From the NCBI GenBank assembly GCA_028551475.1, contig CM052362.1, positions 4,224,166 to 4,288,165 of the forward strand: a DNA stretch of 64,000 nucleotides. The letters are read 5' to 3'. The notes under the pieces are model-generated. The model was not told the DNA's origin and searched no databases. It saw nothing but the letters and a program-made list of their open reading frames with translations. This DNA is from Casuarina equisetifolia (taxonomy: Eukaryota > Streptophyta > Magnoliopsida > Fagales > Casuarinaceae). Both the position numbers and the translations under genes were made by a program. Below are positions 9,791 through 22,615 of the stretch, one piece after another (position 1 is the first letter of the stretch; every line of letters starts with the position of its first letter).

Positions 9791-11199
9791 ATTAAAGCAG
9801 GTTCCTTCCATCCGAACGTGGCTTCCTTTGTTTTAGTTAGTGGATTTTTTCTATCCAGTAATCACTTATGCTCTTTATGGACCCAGTAAAGAAGTAGATC
9901 TTCTCGTCTAAGAGAAGATTGACCAAGAGTTCATTAAGTTACCTTGATGAGTTTTTGGATTCGCGAGGCTGGATGATGATGTTACTCTTAGATGCTAACT
10001 TTAGTAAGGTTGGCAACAATATCAAATATTATTATACATATACATATACATATGCATTCACATCACTATGCATTGGTTGTATAAAGACGGAGTCAATTTG
10101 TATTTCACTTGAAGCAAAATTTGGTCAAGAGAAGCCTGGATGCCAAGAATGGATATTTGAAATTGGGTATACATAGTGAGCAAATTGAAAGAGAAGATCA
10201 ACTTGATGAAGCCACAATTCGAAGCCAAGAAAAAAAACCAAAAGCAAACAACAAATGGAAATTGCTCTTAAGACCTACTGAAAAGTGAAGCTTGACACTC
10301 ATAGCTAATGACAATAACACAACAGTTTGTGAAGGTCAACGTGAGGAAAGAAAGAGAGAGAGCATAGCATACAAAGACAAAGATAGAGATGGGAGAGAGA
10401 TTAACAAAATAACCCAAATTTAATTAAATGCCTGCAAGACATGCACTTTACTTTTCATTCCTAAGATAGAGATTTGGAAGCAGCCTACAAGTGGAGGAGA
10501 ACTTATCAGGAGAAGATTCGAAGGGCGAATAGAGAAGCTGCTATGTTATTAAGATATACATACTCATACATGAATATATGTACGGGTGTTCTTATTGTGT
10601 TTGCCTGTGTTGTACGTACATATACGTAGCATCTGTGCATAAAATAGTTAAAGGTCGGAGTGTTACGAACCCAGAGCATCCTCTGTAATGGAGAACCATA
10701 TTCAGAAAATTAGCCGATTTTAGATCTGCCCGGCCGCATATAGCTCCAAGTTTTTGATTTTCGAAACAGAGCCAAACCCCAAAACGGAGAAGCTCTCTGA
10801 AGCAAGAGAACCCCCGTATTGTCAGCCAAGTAGGCTATCCAAAACTTGATAAAACTAAGGGTTTCAATGCCCAATGACTTGTAATCAGAGGTAGCTTCAC
10901 TGCAATATAAAGTATACTAAAACGCATTGTCTGAAGCAATCCAAGTCGTGGATACCAGCAGCGGGACAGTATCAGCAATAGAACAGAGTAAGAAGCATAA
11001 TCCGCTTCAAACCAATTACGAAGCTTCCAGTCCCGATGGAGTTTCAACTCCGACAGAAAAACAACAGAAAAAGATACAATTGAAGGCTAAAGGAGCATCC
11101 TTTTTGTTATTTCTACAATTTTTTTTGTTCACTCTGCAAGGGAAAATAAGTAGACTAATACAAAAATCCACAAGCCGTAGTACTTCAACTAGTATGTAA
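9791..11199. repeat. Spacer with an unrecognised duplicated coding-like piece
   Basis: After the relic comes a promoter-like stretch shared with other units, then 10080-10330, which matches 14680-14934. In the second copy that piece reads as a Lys/Glu-rich peptide containing KAKFGQE and LGIHSEQIERE. I do not recognise it, and in this copy the frame is broken. A less repetitive section at 10660-11060 is matched loosely by 15250-15700. A short (TATACA)n tract lies at about 10030-10055. Confidence 0.45.
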
Positions 11200-11502
11200 G
11201 AATGTGATGAAAACAAGAATAATTAATAATTACACAATTTAGGGATCGTAAAGGCACAAATTTCCTGCTGAAATGGATATTAAGCAAGTCAAGTGAATTA
11301 TTTTCAGCTTTCAAAACTAGGACTTGACAAATAATCTGATACAAGAAATGAAAACAATATCGCTTCCACGCCAAAATCCCGCATTTAGAAAATACTCTGA
11401 GCAACGTGTTTTTCTCCTTAAAACACTAACTTCGTTTTCCCTTCCATTTTCTCGACAATCAAACAGACCACACTTCTCAAAACAAATAGACGACAGCAAA
11501 GT
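11200..11502. repeat. About 300-bp repeat preceding Ada1 fragments, copy 1
   Basis: A block of about 300 bp ends at CAAATAGACGACAG and recurs at about 15831-16136, 29300-29640 and 29870-30175. In three of the four copies it runs straight into an Ada1 fragment at the shared string CAGCAAAGTGCAA, so the junction was made once and then copied. The minus strand has a short frame containing CFEKCGLFDCREN in each copy, but it is not conserved in length. The origin is unknown. Confidence 0.6.
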
Positions 11503-11644
11503 GCAACAGAGTTGGTTTCTCTTGATAGCAGACCTCTAGTTGAAGTTGCATCTGTTGAAGATGGGGAAGAGGTTGAACAAGTGGCTGGAAGCCCAGGTGT
11601 TCAAAGTAGAAGCCCTGTGACAGCTCCACTTGGTATATCCATTT
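11503..11644 (+). pseudogene. Ada1-like gene fragment (about 45 codons)
   Basis: This stretch matches the middle of the Ada1-like copy from the 'QQSATELLSLDS' part through 'VEDGEEVEQVAGSPG' to the 'LGIS' part (2400-2545). It has no start codon or ends of its own. On the right it passes abruptly into DC1 sequence at about 11645, giving a chimeric junction. Confidence 0.75.
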
Positions 11645-12175
11645 ATCTGTCTCCATATAAGATGTGCACTGCTACCAGAACAGGTTACTCGACCGGCATA
11701 TGAGCCTGATCCGCTCAGCCTACATAATGCACCTTCTGATGTGTATAAATTCAACTTCAGGTGTGGGGAGTGTGAACGTCTTCGTTGTGGCTTACTATAG
11801 ACTTCGTGGATTTCATCCATTAGACGTTCAATGCGCTTTAATTCCAGATTTCATTATGCATCCACTTCACGAACACCAGCTCTTTCGAGGCTGTTTTGTC
11901 GGAGGAATTTGCATTGCTTGTGGTATATATCCCGGGGGTGTTAGGATATTTGACTGTAAGACTTGCGACTCTATGGTTTGCATCAAATGTCTTACTCTTC
12001 CACTTAAAAGCTAAACATAAATATGACAAAGATCTCCTAAGTCTTGTTAATACTTTAGAATATGATGCTGATGAAAATTATTGTCAGATTTGTGAAGAGA
12101 AAATAAATCAAAGACTTTGGTTTTATTATTGTAAAGAATGTGATTTTAGTAGTCATTCATAATGTATTCTTGGAG
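11645..12175 (+). pseudogene. DC1-domain gene 3' fragment (modules 6-9)
   Basis: Starts inside module 6 at the codons for CLHIRC and runs to the normal C-terminus, matching about residues 373-547 of the 552-aa protein. Breaks are visible: a missing piece near 11795 (after CGLL/Y..), one extra A in a run near 12007 that shifts the frame after LTLPLK, and a TAA stop replacing a Ser codon near 12160. The last module keeps Cys (CKECDF) where the two intact genes have His. Confidence 0.8.
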
Positions 12176-15100
12176 AAAAGACCTAGATCAATAAATTAAC
12201 ACAATTATGTATGTGAGTGAGATGTAGGAGGAGAATATCATTATATCTTATTTTGTTCAATATATGTCTATTTTGATTGAAAATTATATTTGTATGTATA
12301 TTTACATAAACAAGACGTGTATTTATAAATTTTATGTTTATTTCTTATTGACTTTTAAATCATTGTAGATTTGAAATGAGATGCTAGGAGAAAATAAAAG
12401 ATTAAATGAAAAGTATGGTATGATTGATGAAAATTAGAAAAAAATGAAAATTATAATTAGATCCAAAAACTTTGTAAAGGCAAAGCCAATGCAAAAAAAC
12501 ACGTGGGCAAAATGAGGAGCAATTGGATAGCAATGGTCTAATTTCAATTCTGCATATCATCTTTGTCAAAGCAATTATAATTATAATCCTATCATACGTT
12601 TTAGGAGTAGAGATGGAGTTCAAAGCTCTGGATTGCAATAATCTTATTTTTATACTCCTTGATCCTTTGCAATATATTACATTGACAAAGGGATCGTTGC
12701 AAACCCCAAACAATCCAACCCCATGGGCTTGCCACGTTAAGTGGCAAACATAGACGGCCTCAAATTTGCTCCATGCTCTCGGATCCACCCATCTTCCAAG
12801 GGTTCTTTTGGGTACTAGAGCAGATTCCTTCCGTGCTAAAAGTGGTTTCTTTTCTTATTTCTTAGGTCATAATCATCATGATCTTGATGGACTTCATTGA
12901 GAAGCAGATTCCCCTCATCTGGGAGAAGATTCACTAGGAGTTAAGACACCTCATGTACTCTTTGGAAATCAATTCATTTTGTCTTCTTACATAAGTATAG
13001 GCTATACGACAATATGATTATTTTCTTGATAAGCTTGGTTTTCTTAATGTATACAAATACCATCAATTTGAGGGCAAATGTCACAACGTTACATTGCCTC
13101 ATTAACTCTAAAATGATGATGTTTCCTTCTGAAATGGTATTGTTTTATGGAAAGCAGAAATGTGCAGTGTAGTGGAGAATGAATTTACGTTTGTGTGAAG
13201 ATTGTTGCAGTTATGCTGACTTCATGTTTAAAAAATAAGGTTTCTTCCAATTATAATTTTGCCATACCGCATGTCATGTCATCTCGCCGAACAGCTTCTC
13301 TGTACCACTCATGTCAATTAGTTATTCTAAGTCCTTAATGGGTTTAGGTACTGTAGGAGATCTTCCCACCATGCTTCTTGAGGCTTTTCTCAAATCTTAC
13401 ACAATATTCATGTATCTGCAAGTGTCTTCATTTGCTTAGAAGCCTCGGATGACTATAGGATCCATTTCATTTCCGCTTGCTACATCTTTCCTCTTGGTTT
13501 GTTCGCATACTAATTTCAAGCATGGAACATCATCTTCTAGTCTTGATTATGGTGATTATCATGACTGATTTCCCTTTGCAATTTCTTCACTTCTGATGCA
13601 GCTCACTTTCATCACTCAGACTTTGTAGGAAGTTGAGAGGGCGGATTGGTTTTCTACACAAGCGATTATTGTCGTATTAATATCTAGTAGTCGTCGTAAC
13701 ATTTGTGAGGGAGAGATCTGGTATTTCCTTCTTCGTGTTCTTGTTTTCTAGAAGACCTCCACAAATCATTTCTTAAGATCTTTGATGAGTAATTTAACGA
13801 ATTGACAAAATGGATTGATTCTTGTACTTACCTCTGATCTGACATTAGGATGAACGTGTTAACTACGTACAATTCTTTTGTCCCATTTTGATTCTAATTT
13901 TTTGTTACTGTTGCAACATTACCTTTTAACTTTTTGAATTTTTTTTGATTTATCCTTTTGTTAATATCAATCAAACAAATTTTACCAAAATAACAGCAAA
14001 ATGTTAGGTTTTTTCAGAAACAATAGGCAAAATGTTGTCATTTGACCTTATGAAAAGCCTGTAAGAGAGAAGCAACTCTGCTGCTATTCGACGATAGGCT
14101 TAGCACTTGTAGTCCAAACCACATAAAATTTGTGTAGTATGATTGCTTGTGGAATAAGCTCTGATTCAAACTCCAATGGAAAAACTCTGATTCGAACTGT
14201 GATTGTCTCACCCATGACCATTTTGTTGAATGTTTAGAACAGATCTCGCTTTGGAAAGAGCCTTGACAAGAAGTGGAACCAAAAATGCTGCCTTGGTCCT
14301 AAACTCTTAATTTCCATCCCAAAACTAGCCATGCGCACTGTCGTCACAAAATCTTAATCTTCTGAAGATGGCAATGCTATCGTCCAAAGAAAAGTTGAAG
14401 TGAAAACCCCATGATTGTTTAGTCTAAATAATACAACTCATAGAAGCATTAAACTCCATAGAATAGACATGCACAACAAAGTACACACAAACTTATAAGA
14501 GATTTGTTACATGTTCATACAAGTACTCATCATTTTAGAGTAAAAGTTAATTATACTATATCATGTTAATGATTGATTGCTTTAATTACATAAATAGAAA
14601 ATATATCCATCTAACAAACATTTTAATATTATTAGATATATGCATGTGCATTTATGTTATTATACAATGGTTATATGAGGAATCCATTCGTATTTTACTT
14701 AAAGCAAAATTTGGTCAAGAGAAGTGGAATGCCAAGAATGGATATTTGAAATTGGGCATACATAGTGAGCAAATTGAAAGAGAAAATCAACTCAAAGAAG
14801 CCATAATTCTAAGTGAAGAAAGAAAACCAAAAGCAAACAGCAAATGGAAATTGCTCTTAAGACCTATTGAAAAGAGAAGCTTGTTGCTCTTAGCTAATGA
14901 CAATGAGACAACAATTTGTGAAGGTCCATCATGAGAAAAGAGGGATAAACAAAATAACCCAAATTCATTTAAATGCATGCAAGACATGCACGCTACTTTT
15001 CATTCCTAAGAAAGAGATTTGGAAGCAACCTATAAGTGGAGGAGATCTTATCAGGAGGAGATTCAAAAGAGGAAACAAAGAAAGTTGCTATGGTATCAAG

Positions 15101-15830
15101 GTATACATACACATACATGAATATAGTCAAAGGTCAGAGGCTCTAATAAAGAGAATTTACTTCTCAAGTTTTCTCACTTAGAACCTTAGAGAATTTCTAA
15201 AGACAAAAATATTACGAGAAGTTATACCCAAAGGTTGTCCTTCAAAATTTGAGCTCAACAACACAATATCTAATTACAAGGGCTCTGAGTTGTCATTGTA
15301 CTGAAGTTCAGATTTTGATTCATCCCGGCCGCATGGCGCTCCAAGTTTTTGATTTCCAAAATATATATAAACCCCAAAAGCTGTATGATGCAAGAGAACC
15401 ACAGTACTGTCGGCGAGGCAATGGTAATCAAACCTGCACCTGAACAATCCACCACCTTTCGTGAGGTGGTAGGTGATCAAGAATGAAGGCAAGTTTTCAA
15501 AACTTGGTAACGGTGGGGGTCCATTGCACAATCGATTCTCTACAAACTGACAGGCAATCATAGGTAGCTTCTGCAATATAAAAATATCCTTAAACTTCTC
15601 ATTTGAACCAATCCAAATCATTGAATGTGGTAAAAAGCACAACCCATTTCCAACAAATTACGAAGCTTCCAATCAACATGGAATTTCAACTCTAAATTAC
15701 AAACAAGAGAAAAAGATACTATTGAAGGCTATAGAGCATCCTTTTTGTTACTTCTACAATTTTCTTTGTTCACTCCACAAGGAAAAATCAGTAGACTGAT
15801 ACAAAAACTACGAGCAATAGTTAATTAGTA
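12176..15830. repeat. Duplicated spacer, copy 2, with inverted block
   Basis: Shares the DC1 3' UTR and spacer with 7379-8950 up to about 13370 and again from about 14025. In between (13373-14025) it carries a block of about 650 bp in which 13404-13478 is the reverse complement of 8556-8633. The same arrangement is found at 35870-36480. From 14560 to 15830 it contains the Lys/Glu-rich piece (14680-14934) shared with 10080-10330 and an unrecognised tail shared with 10660-11200. No supported gene. Confidence 0.6.
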
Positions 15831-16136
15831 GGAAAGATTGTGATGAAAAAAGAGTAATTATTAATTTTACAAAGCACATTTTCACAATTTAGGTATCGAA
15901 AAGGCACAAATTGCCCACAGAAATGGATATTAAGTTAGTCAAGTGCAATATTTTCAGCTTTGAAAACTCGGAATTGACAAATAATCCATACAAGAAAAGA
16001 AAACAATATCGCTTCGATGCCAAAATCCTGCATTTTAGAAAACACTCTGTGTTTTTCCTCTAAAAACACTAAATTCATTTCCCTTCCATTTTCTCGATAA
16101 TCAAACAGACCACACTTCTCAAAACAAATAGACGAC
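15831..16136. repeat. About 300-bp repeat preceding Ada1 fragments, copy 2
   Basis: Matches 11200-11502 with small differences and joins the Ada1 fragment at the same shared string near 16137. No independent coding signal. Confidence 0.6.
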
Positions 16137-16992
16137 AGCAAAGTGCAATAGAATTGGTATCTAGGTAGAAGACCTCCAATGAAAGCTATATTTGTTGAAG
16201 ATGGGGAAGAGATTGAACAAGCGGCCGGAAGCCCGGGTGTACAGAGTCTCCACTTGGTATATCCATGAATTTTGCTGGAGCCTATAAATCTCTTTCTAAT
16301 GTGTCCGTCTCTAGTGATTATCGTCCAAAGACATGCCAGAACAGGGGAGAAGTTACCTAATACCAGATCATTGAGAAGTCGTGTGCAAAGGAAGTTGGAA
16401 ATGAGTGTCTAAGAGGACTGTGCTAACTTGTTGAGTAATGCATTGGTTGTGTATTTGAAGAGATTGATCAAGCCTTACATGGCTTTAGCAGGGTCGGTTG
16501 TGGAAAGGATCTATCTAAAACTACCAAACATGCATGGAGCAGCAAGATCTGCCAACATTTCCGTGTCTGACTTTTGTGTTGCAATAGAATTGAATCCCCA
16601 GATTTCTTTAGTTTGTGGAAAGGATCTATTTACTAATTTGAACAAACTAACACTTGGCAAGTTAAAAACCCCCAAAATTTCTGAATTTCTTCCAAATTCT
16701 GGCTGGTTGATGATTTACGATGCTGGTGTCTGAGAATTGTAGTGATCGTTGCGTTTTGAAACTTTTGCAGTCTCATTCGATGGATGGATGGTGTGATTTT
16801 TTGTGGAGTTTTGTGCAGTTATTTGTTCTGTTTTCAGATTATGGAATTTTGCTTGCCATGAACCTATGATACCCATTCTTGCTTAATCCTGGAGCTAGTG
16901 AGTGAAATTGTTGCCGAGGGGAACTTGCTTTCCAATTGGACTACAGCTTGAGAAGTTAGTTGTTCCAGCTCTTCCATATCTTCAATGGAGGA
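16137..16992 (+). pseudogene. Ada1-like gene 3' part plus downstream sequence
   Basis: Matches the Ada1-like copy from the 'SATELLS' region through the 'NNALDVYLKRLIEPCM' region (here about 16430-16480) and the 'MSDFRVAMEL' region (about 16570), but with several indels and stops, so no continuous frame remains. About 16640-16992 matches 3750-4050 downstream of the first copy. Copia-1 inserted at its right end. Confidence 0.75.
16988..16992. other. Target-site duplication of copia-1 (left), GAGGA
   Basis: GAGGA at 16988-16992 is repeated at 22616-22620. The uninterrupted sequence CAATGGAGGAGTCATT is present at about 4045-4060 in the paralogous segment, so the left border is firmly placed. Confidence 0.9.
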
Positions 16993-17245
16993 TATTGGAG
17001 ATACGTTAGCATATTTGGGAATTATTTCCTAGAATTGCTACGTTATTCTTTCCTTATAATTTTATCTCTTTAGGAAACTATTATTGTATATAGGAGATTA
17101 TTTTCTTCCTTGTATTTGTATATTGTTTCCTTTTTAGTTTGCTCCTTACATTATATAAGGACCTTTCATATGTATAGTTTTTTACACAAGTGAAAGCAAT
17201 ACAAGCCTTTCCCACAAATCTATGCCTTTTTTCTCTCTTGTGACA
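16993..17245 (+). repeat. Copia-1 5' LTR
   Basis: Starts TATTGGAGATACG (the terminal TG has mutated to TA) and ends TTGTGACA. It contains a TATATAAG box at 17152-17159. The primer binding site TGGTATCACGAGCC follows immediately at 17246-17259. Confidence 0.95.
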
Positions 17246-17316
17246 TGGTATCACGAGCCTAGTTTTTTTTCCTACATTCACGTTTCCACACTTTTTTTCT
17301 CCTCTCCTTTGTGATC

Positions 17317-18933
17317 ATGTCCTCTCCGGTTGACCCCGATGCTCCCATCATCGAGGATGTCCTGCCTTCCTCCACCTCCCCTCCATCTCCTATCCTCCCT
17401 AGCCCTACCCTCTCTTCTGGGGTCCTTGATTCTTTTTCCCCGTTACCTCCCTCTGGACCTCCTCTCTCTTGGGCCCCATATTCTCTCCTTGGCCAACCAC
17501 GTCTTGCCCCCTCTTAGGCCCTACCTTTCGGCCCAACTCCCTCTTCTTTAGCTCCCCTCTCCTCTCCCCTCCCTGGCCCGCCCCACCCCTCTGCCCCGAC
17601 CTAACCTCCCGTGAGCGGTCACCCATCTCTGGGTCCTCGGGTTTGAGTTCAGACCCTTACCCGTACCCATATTCCGGATTCAGGTCCAATCCCTACCCGA
17701 ATTCACCCTCAATTTTTTTGCCCTATTCCGCCGTTGGCTGCCCGGAACTCGGCGATCCTCTCTACACCGCTGCCTCTGACGGCCCCGAGTTATGGCTTAT
17801 CACCCAGCTTTTCACCGGCGCTGATACCTTCACCGTTTGGTCCCGTGAGCTCCGCCGTGCCCTTGTCACCAAAGACAAAGATGGGTTTCTCGACGGTGCT
17901 ATCCCGACTCCCGCCACTGAATGCCTTGCTCGGCAGTGGCGCAAGTGTTCCCAATTGGTCTGTACCTGGATTGGGAGCACTCTCACCCCGGAGGTCGCCG
18001 CCGCTCTTCCACCCACCGACGACCCGAAAGTTCTCTGGGACGCTCTCCGCGAACTCTACGGCCGCCCCGATTATGTTTACCTCTTCCAAATCGAGCAAAA
18101 ACTCACTGAATTGAAGTAAGGAACCTTCTCTGTGGCCGTCGTCTTCAACCGTTTCATGGCCCTTTGCCATGAATACGACCACACGGTCGAACTGCTCGAC
18201 GGCCCCAACGCCACTCTCCGCCAATTTCACCGGCTGAAGGAGGAGCAATGCCTCACTTGTTTTCTCCTCCTCTTAAACGAGTTGTTCTCCTCCCTCCGTT
18301 CCCAAATTCTGGCCATGGATCCACCCTCGTCCTTGCGCCACCTCCTTTTCCTCACCATCTAAGAGCAAAACCACTGTCTCACCTCCGCTGAATATCTTCG
18401 TGTCGGAGACTCGGCTATTTTGGCCGCTTGGGCCACTCCTGCTCAGAAGGCTCTTGCTGGTGGCGGCGGCAGCGGCAGTAGCAGCAGTGGCGGCGGCGGG
18501 CTTGGAGACTGCGGTGGCGTCAGCTTTGCGGCATATATGCAGTCTTTAGGTTTTTTTGAGGGCGACGCTTCACGCCCTCCTAGATCGAACGGCTCTCCTC
18601 GTTACCCTAGATCGGACGATCCATCTCTCATCTCAGGCGCGCCTCCATCCGACGGTCTTTATCCGATCCCAGCTTCATAAATCTACGCCTCTTAGTAGAG
18701 CTTTGGTGCACCTGTCCACAGAGGATCCGCCGGGCCGTGCAGCTTAAATGGGTCGCATTTTCGCCGACCGAATGGGCCCAATAACGGCTTCAACGGCCCA
18801 ATTTCTTCACGGGCTCGGTCCAATTAGCTTTTTTGTGAGCACTGCAAGCGGACCAACCACACGAAGGCCACATGTTGGAAATTACATGGCAGGCCTAGGG
18901 AATTTGCCTCTAAAGAAAATAATAATATTTTGA
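17317..18933 (+). pseudogene. Copia-1 gag, broken
   Basis: The Pro/Ser-rich start MSSPVDPDAP at 17317 shifts frame near 17500 into the capsid-like part (about 17750-18119, with GADTFTVWSREL). Stops follow at 18117-18119 and 18360. A Gly/Ser-rich linker lies at about 18450-18500. A CCHC zinc knuckle of the form CX2CX4HX4C (CEHCKRTNHTKATC) lies at about 18834-18875. At least three interruptions separate these pieces, so no complete Gag can be made. Confidence 0.9.
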
Positions 18934-19016
18934 CTAATTTTGTTTCTTCTCAGGATAAGCCCAATCCACCTCTCAGTGAAGACCAACTTTAACAAATCAT
19001 CCAGGCCTTCAATCAG

Positions 19017-22000
19017 ATGGGTCAACCTAACAAGATTGCTAGCTTTGGAGGTACTTCCTTTTGTTTTATGAGCTCTATCTTATCCTCTAATTGGCTTATT
19101 GATTCAGGTGCCAGTGACCACATTATTTGTGATCAAAATTTTTTTTCCAAAATTCACACTACCCAATCTTCCATGACCGTACGTCTCCCCACTGGAAACG
19201 TTACTTCCGTCACCAAAATTGGTGATGTCCAACTTAGCCCTCAATTTACTCTAAAAAATGTTCTTTATGTTCCCGAGTTCCAATTTAATCTCATATCTAT
19301 TTCCAAAGCTTGTGAAAATAATCATTGTCAAGCCATTTTGGACTCTAATTTTTGTTTCTTTCAGGCATGTTCGACTGGCAAACTGATGGGCTTGGGTAAT
19401 GCTCAACAAGGCCTTTATTTTTGGATTTCCATTCCTGCAAATTTCAATTCATGTATTTCACCCACTACGGGCTCCTTTTGTAATTCTCATTTCAGTAATA
19501 ATATTTTACTTTCTCACCAACGTTTGGGCCATAGTGCTTCTTACCCTCACCCAAAATGTCCAATTTATCCCTTGGCAAAACAACCTCGCCCCTCTTTCCC
19601 TACCAGCTCTTCTCGTGCTCCTTCTGTTTTCTCCCTCCTCCATATCGACATTTGGGGACCTTATCACACCCCACATCGTGATGGATCTTGTTTCTTCCTC
19701 ACTCTTGTTGATGATTTTTCTCGTGGTACTTGGGTTTTCTTAATGCAATAAAAAACCTAAGTTCCCTCTCACCTCACTCGTTTCTTTGCCCTTATTCGTA
19801 CTCAGTTTCACACCTTTATCCAACGTGTTTGCACCGATAATGCCCGTGACTTTTTTAATCATACTTGTTCTTTTTTTTTTTTTATCATGGCATCCTCCAT
19901 AAAAGTTCTTGCCCATATACTCCTCAACAAAATGGTATTGTAGAACGTAAGCACCGTCATCTTCTCGAGGTTGCTAGAGCCCTAAAATTCCAAGCCTCTA
20001 TTCCTAAAAATTTTTGGGGCGATTGTGTGGTTACTACTGCTTACCTGATCAATCGAATGCCTACTCGGGTCTTTCATGGGAAGACACCTTTTGAGCTACT
20101 ATTTGGAAAGCACCCCGATATTGGTCACCTTCGCGTTTTTGGTTGCTTGTGTTTTGCAACTACTGTGGGACATCGTGACAAGCTAGCTCCTTGTGCCACC
20201 CGTTGCATCTTCATGGGTTATCCTTCCTTTCAAAAAGGCTACCGTTTTTATGATCCAACTACAGGTACCTTTTTTATTAGTCTTGATGTTGTCTTCCATG
20301 AAGATGTATTCCCTTTTCAGGATGTGCCTTCACCGGCGGCTGACATTGTGCCCCCCTCGGGTTCTCGACCGTTTCTACTTGATGATTCGGCTCCATCACC
20401 ACCACCTGTGGTCTTTATTGTGCCTCCAGTGCCTCCAGCGCCTCCAGCTCCTCCTTCACCCACTATATCTGTGGGATCCACCCAGTGCCTCCCTCTGCAC
20501 CGCCTTCTCCATTACCGGCTTCCCCTGACCAACCTGACTCTTTGGTCTCCCCTGACGACTCACTGGCCATTGTCCCTTATGTCCCACCTCCTGCTTCGGC
20601 CTTGGCTCCTCCTCCTCGGCGTTCTGGTCGTGCCACTCGGCCTCCTACTTGGACCAAGGACTACCTTTGTTCCAGCACTGAGCACATTGGGTCTCATTAT
20701 CCCATCACCTCTTATGTTAGCTTTGCTCGTCTATCTCCAAATCATTTTTGCTGCATCAATCAAATTTTTGCTGCCACCGAACCTTCTTGTTACCAGGAGG
20801 CCTCCATTGATCCCCGTTAGCAACAGGCCATGGAAGCTGAGCTCCGTGCCCTTATCGATAATCACACTTGGGATGTTGTTCCTCGCCCTGCTTATCGACG
20901 TCCCATTGGCTGCAAGTGGGTCTACAAGATCAAGCATCGAGCTGATGGTTCTGTTGAGCATTATAAAGCTCGTCTTGTTGCCAAAGGATACACCTAGAAA
21001 GAAGGTTTTGACTATCAAGATACTTTCTCACCTGTCGCCAAGGCAGGCACTATTCGTTCCTTCCTCGCCGTTGCTGCTTTCCGTGATTGGCCTTTGCATC
21101 AGATGGATGTTAATAATGCCTTTCTCCATGGTGATTTAGATGAAGAAATCTATATGGATCTCCCTCCGGGCCTTCGTAGACAGGGGGAGTCTCAGGTTTG
21201 TCATCTCCGAAAGTCCCTCTATGGTCTCAAGCAAACTTCTTGGCAATGGTATGCTAAATTTACATCAGCCCTTTTCTTAGCCAAGTTTCGCCAATCTCGC
21301 CACGACTATGCCCTTTTTACATGGCACCAAGGTACTTCCTTTATATATTTACTCATATATGTAGATGATATCTTGATTATGGGTAGCGATGCTTCCGCCA
21401 TTGCCCGGTTCAAGTCCTACCTCTACTTTACCTTCCATATCAAGGACTTAGGGCCCCCCAAATACTACCTGGGTATCAAGATTGCTCGGTCGGACAAAGG
21501 CATCTGCCTCAGTCAATGTAAATTTGTCTTGGAAATTATTTCTGAGGCCAGATTATCTGGTTGCAAACCTGCTATCATTCCTTTTGAACAAAACTTGAGT
21601 CTCACTACACCGGAATTCGATGTGGGAATGTCGTTCTCAAAACAAGATTAACCACTTAAGGATCCTTCTAAGTATCAATGCTTAGTTGGAAAATTTATCT
21701 ACCTTACTATGACGAGACCATATATTTGTTATGCCGTTCACATTCTTAGTCAATTTGTGCATGCCCCGAAACAGTCTCATATGAATGCGGCTCTAAAGGT
21801 TGTAAAATATCTGAAGGGATGCCCAGGTCTTGGATTGCTCCTCTTTAGAGATTGCGACATGGAAATGAAGGGGTATTGTGACACTGATTATGCCACATGT
21901 CCTATGAGCTGACGATCGACAACTGGTTTTGCCATAAAGCTTGGGAATTCCCTTCTGTCTTGGAAGACCAAGAAACAGTCAACTGTATCATTATCTTCTA

Positions 22001-22356
22001 CCGAATCTGAATATCGTGCCATGACCAAGACCACCTGTGAAATTATTTGGTTGAGGGGCTTACTACATGACCTTGGAGTATGTATACGGCGTCCTACCCT
22101 ACTCTTTTGTGACAATGATGCAGCTTTAAAACTCGCAGTGAATCCAATAGTTCATGAGAGAACCAAACATATTGAAGTGGATTGTCATTTTACAAGGGAC
22201 AAAATTCAAGAAGGCGTCATCACGACACATGAGATCAACACCATGGAACAACTCGCAGAGATTTTCACCAAAGCACTTTGTTATCGACAACACACGTATC
22301 TATTGAACAAGCTTGGTGTGTTTGATGTTTACAAGCCTTCCAAACCACCAGCTTGA
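19017..22356 (+). pseudogene. Copia-1 pol, broken
   Basis: Protease motif DSGASDH at about 19105, GAG-pre-integrase H..LGH and integrase core (DIWGP, VDDFSR) end at a stop at 19749. Integrase resumes near 19900 (TPQQNG, VERK). A frameshift near 20480, a stop at 20818-20820, another at about 20996 and one at 21649-21651 break the reverse transcriptase, whose YVDD box is intact at 21358-21369. RNase H carries a stop near 21910. The last piece ends in KLGVFDVYKPS at 22356. Confidence 0.92.
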
Positions 22357-22363
22357 GGGGGAG

Positions 22364-22615
22364 TGTTGGAGATACGTTAGCATATTTGGGAATTATTTCT
22401 TAGAATTTCTACGTTATTCTTTCCTTATAATTTTATCTCTTTAGGAAACTATTATTGTATATAGAAGATTATTTTCTTCCTTGTATTTGTATATTGTTTC
22501 CTTTTTAGTTTGCTCCTTACATTATATAAGGACCTTCATATGTACAGTTTTTTACACAAGTGAAAGCAATACAAGCCTTTTCCACAAATCTATGCCTTTT
22601 TTCTCTCTTGTGATA
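22364..22615 (+). repeat. Copia-1 3' LTR
   Basis: Runs TGTTGGAGATACG to TTGTGATA, preceded by the polypurine tract at about 22355-22363 and followed by the GAGGA duplication at 22616-22620. Confidence 0.95.

Larger units (their letters stand above)
16993..22615 (+). mobile_element. Copia-1: full-length but defective Ty1/copia LTR retrotransposon
   Basis: A 5623-bp element with 253- and 252-bp LTRs, a TGGTATCAC-type primer binding site directly after the 5' LTR and a purine tract (GAGGGGGAG) directly before the 3' LTR. Gene order is gag, protease, integrase, reverse transcriptase, RNase H, which is diagnostic of Ty1/copia. The LTRs differ by about seven substitutions and one indel, suggesting an intermediate age. 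Stops and frameshifts in both gag and pol make it non-autonomous. Confidence 0.96.

Noticed and set aside
11317-11499. Short minus-strand frame with CFEKCGLFDCREN, recurring at 15935 and 29991
   Set aside because: Conserved as DNA within the 300-bp repeat, but the reading frame changes downstream in each copy. Coding status is unsupported.
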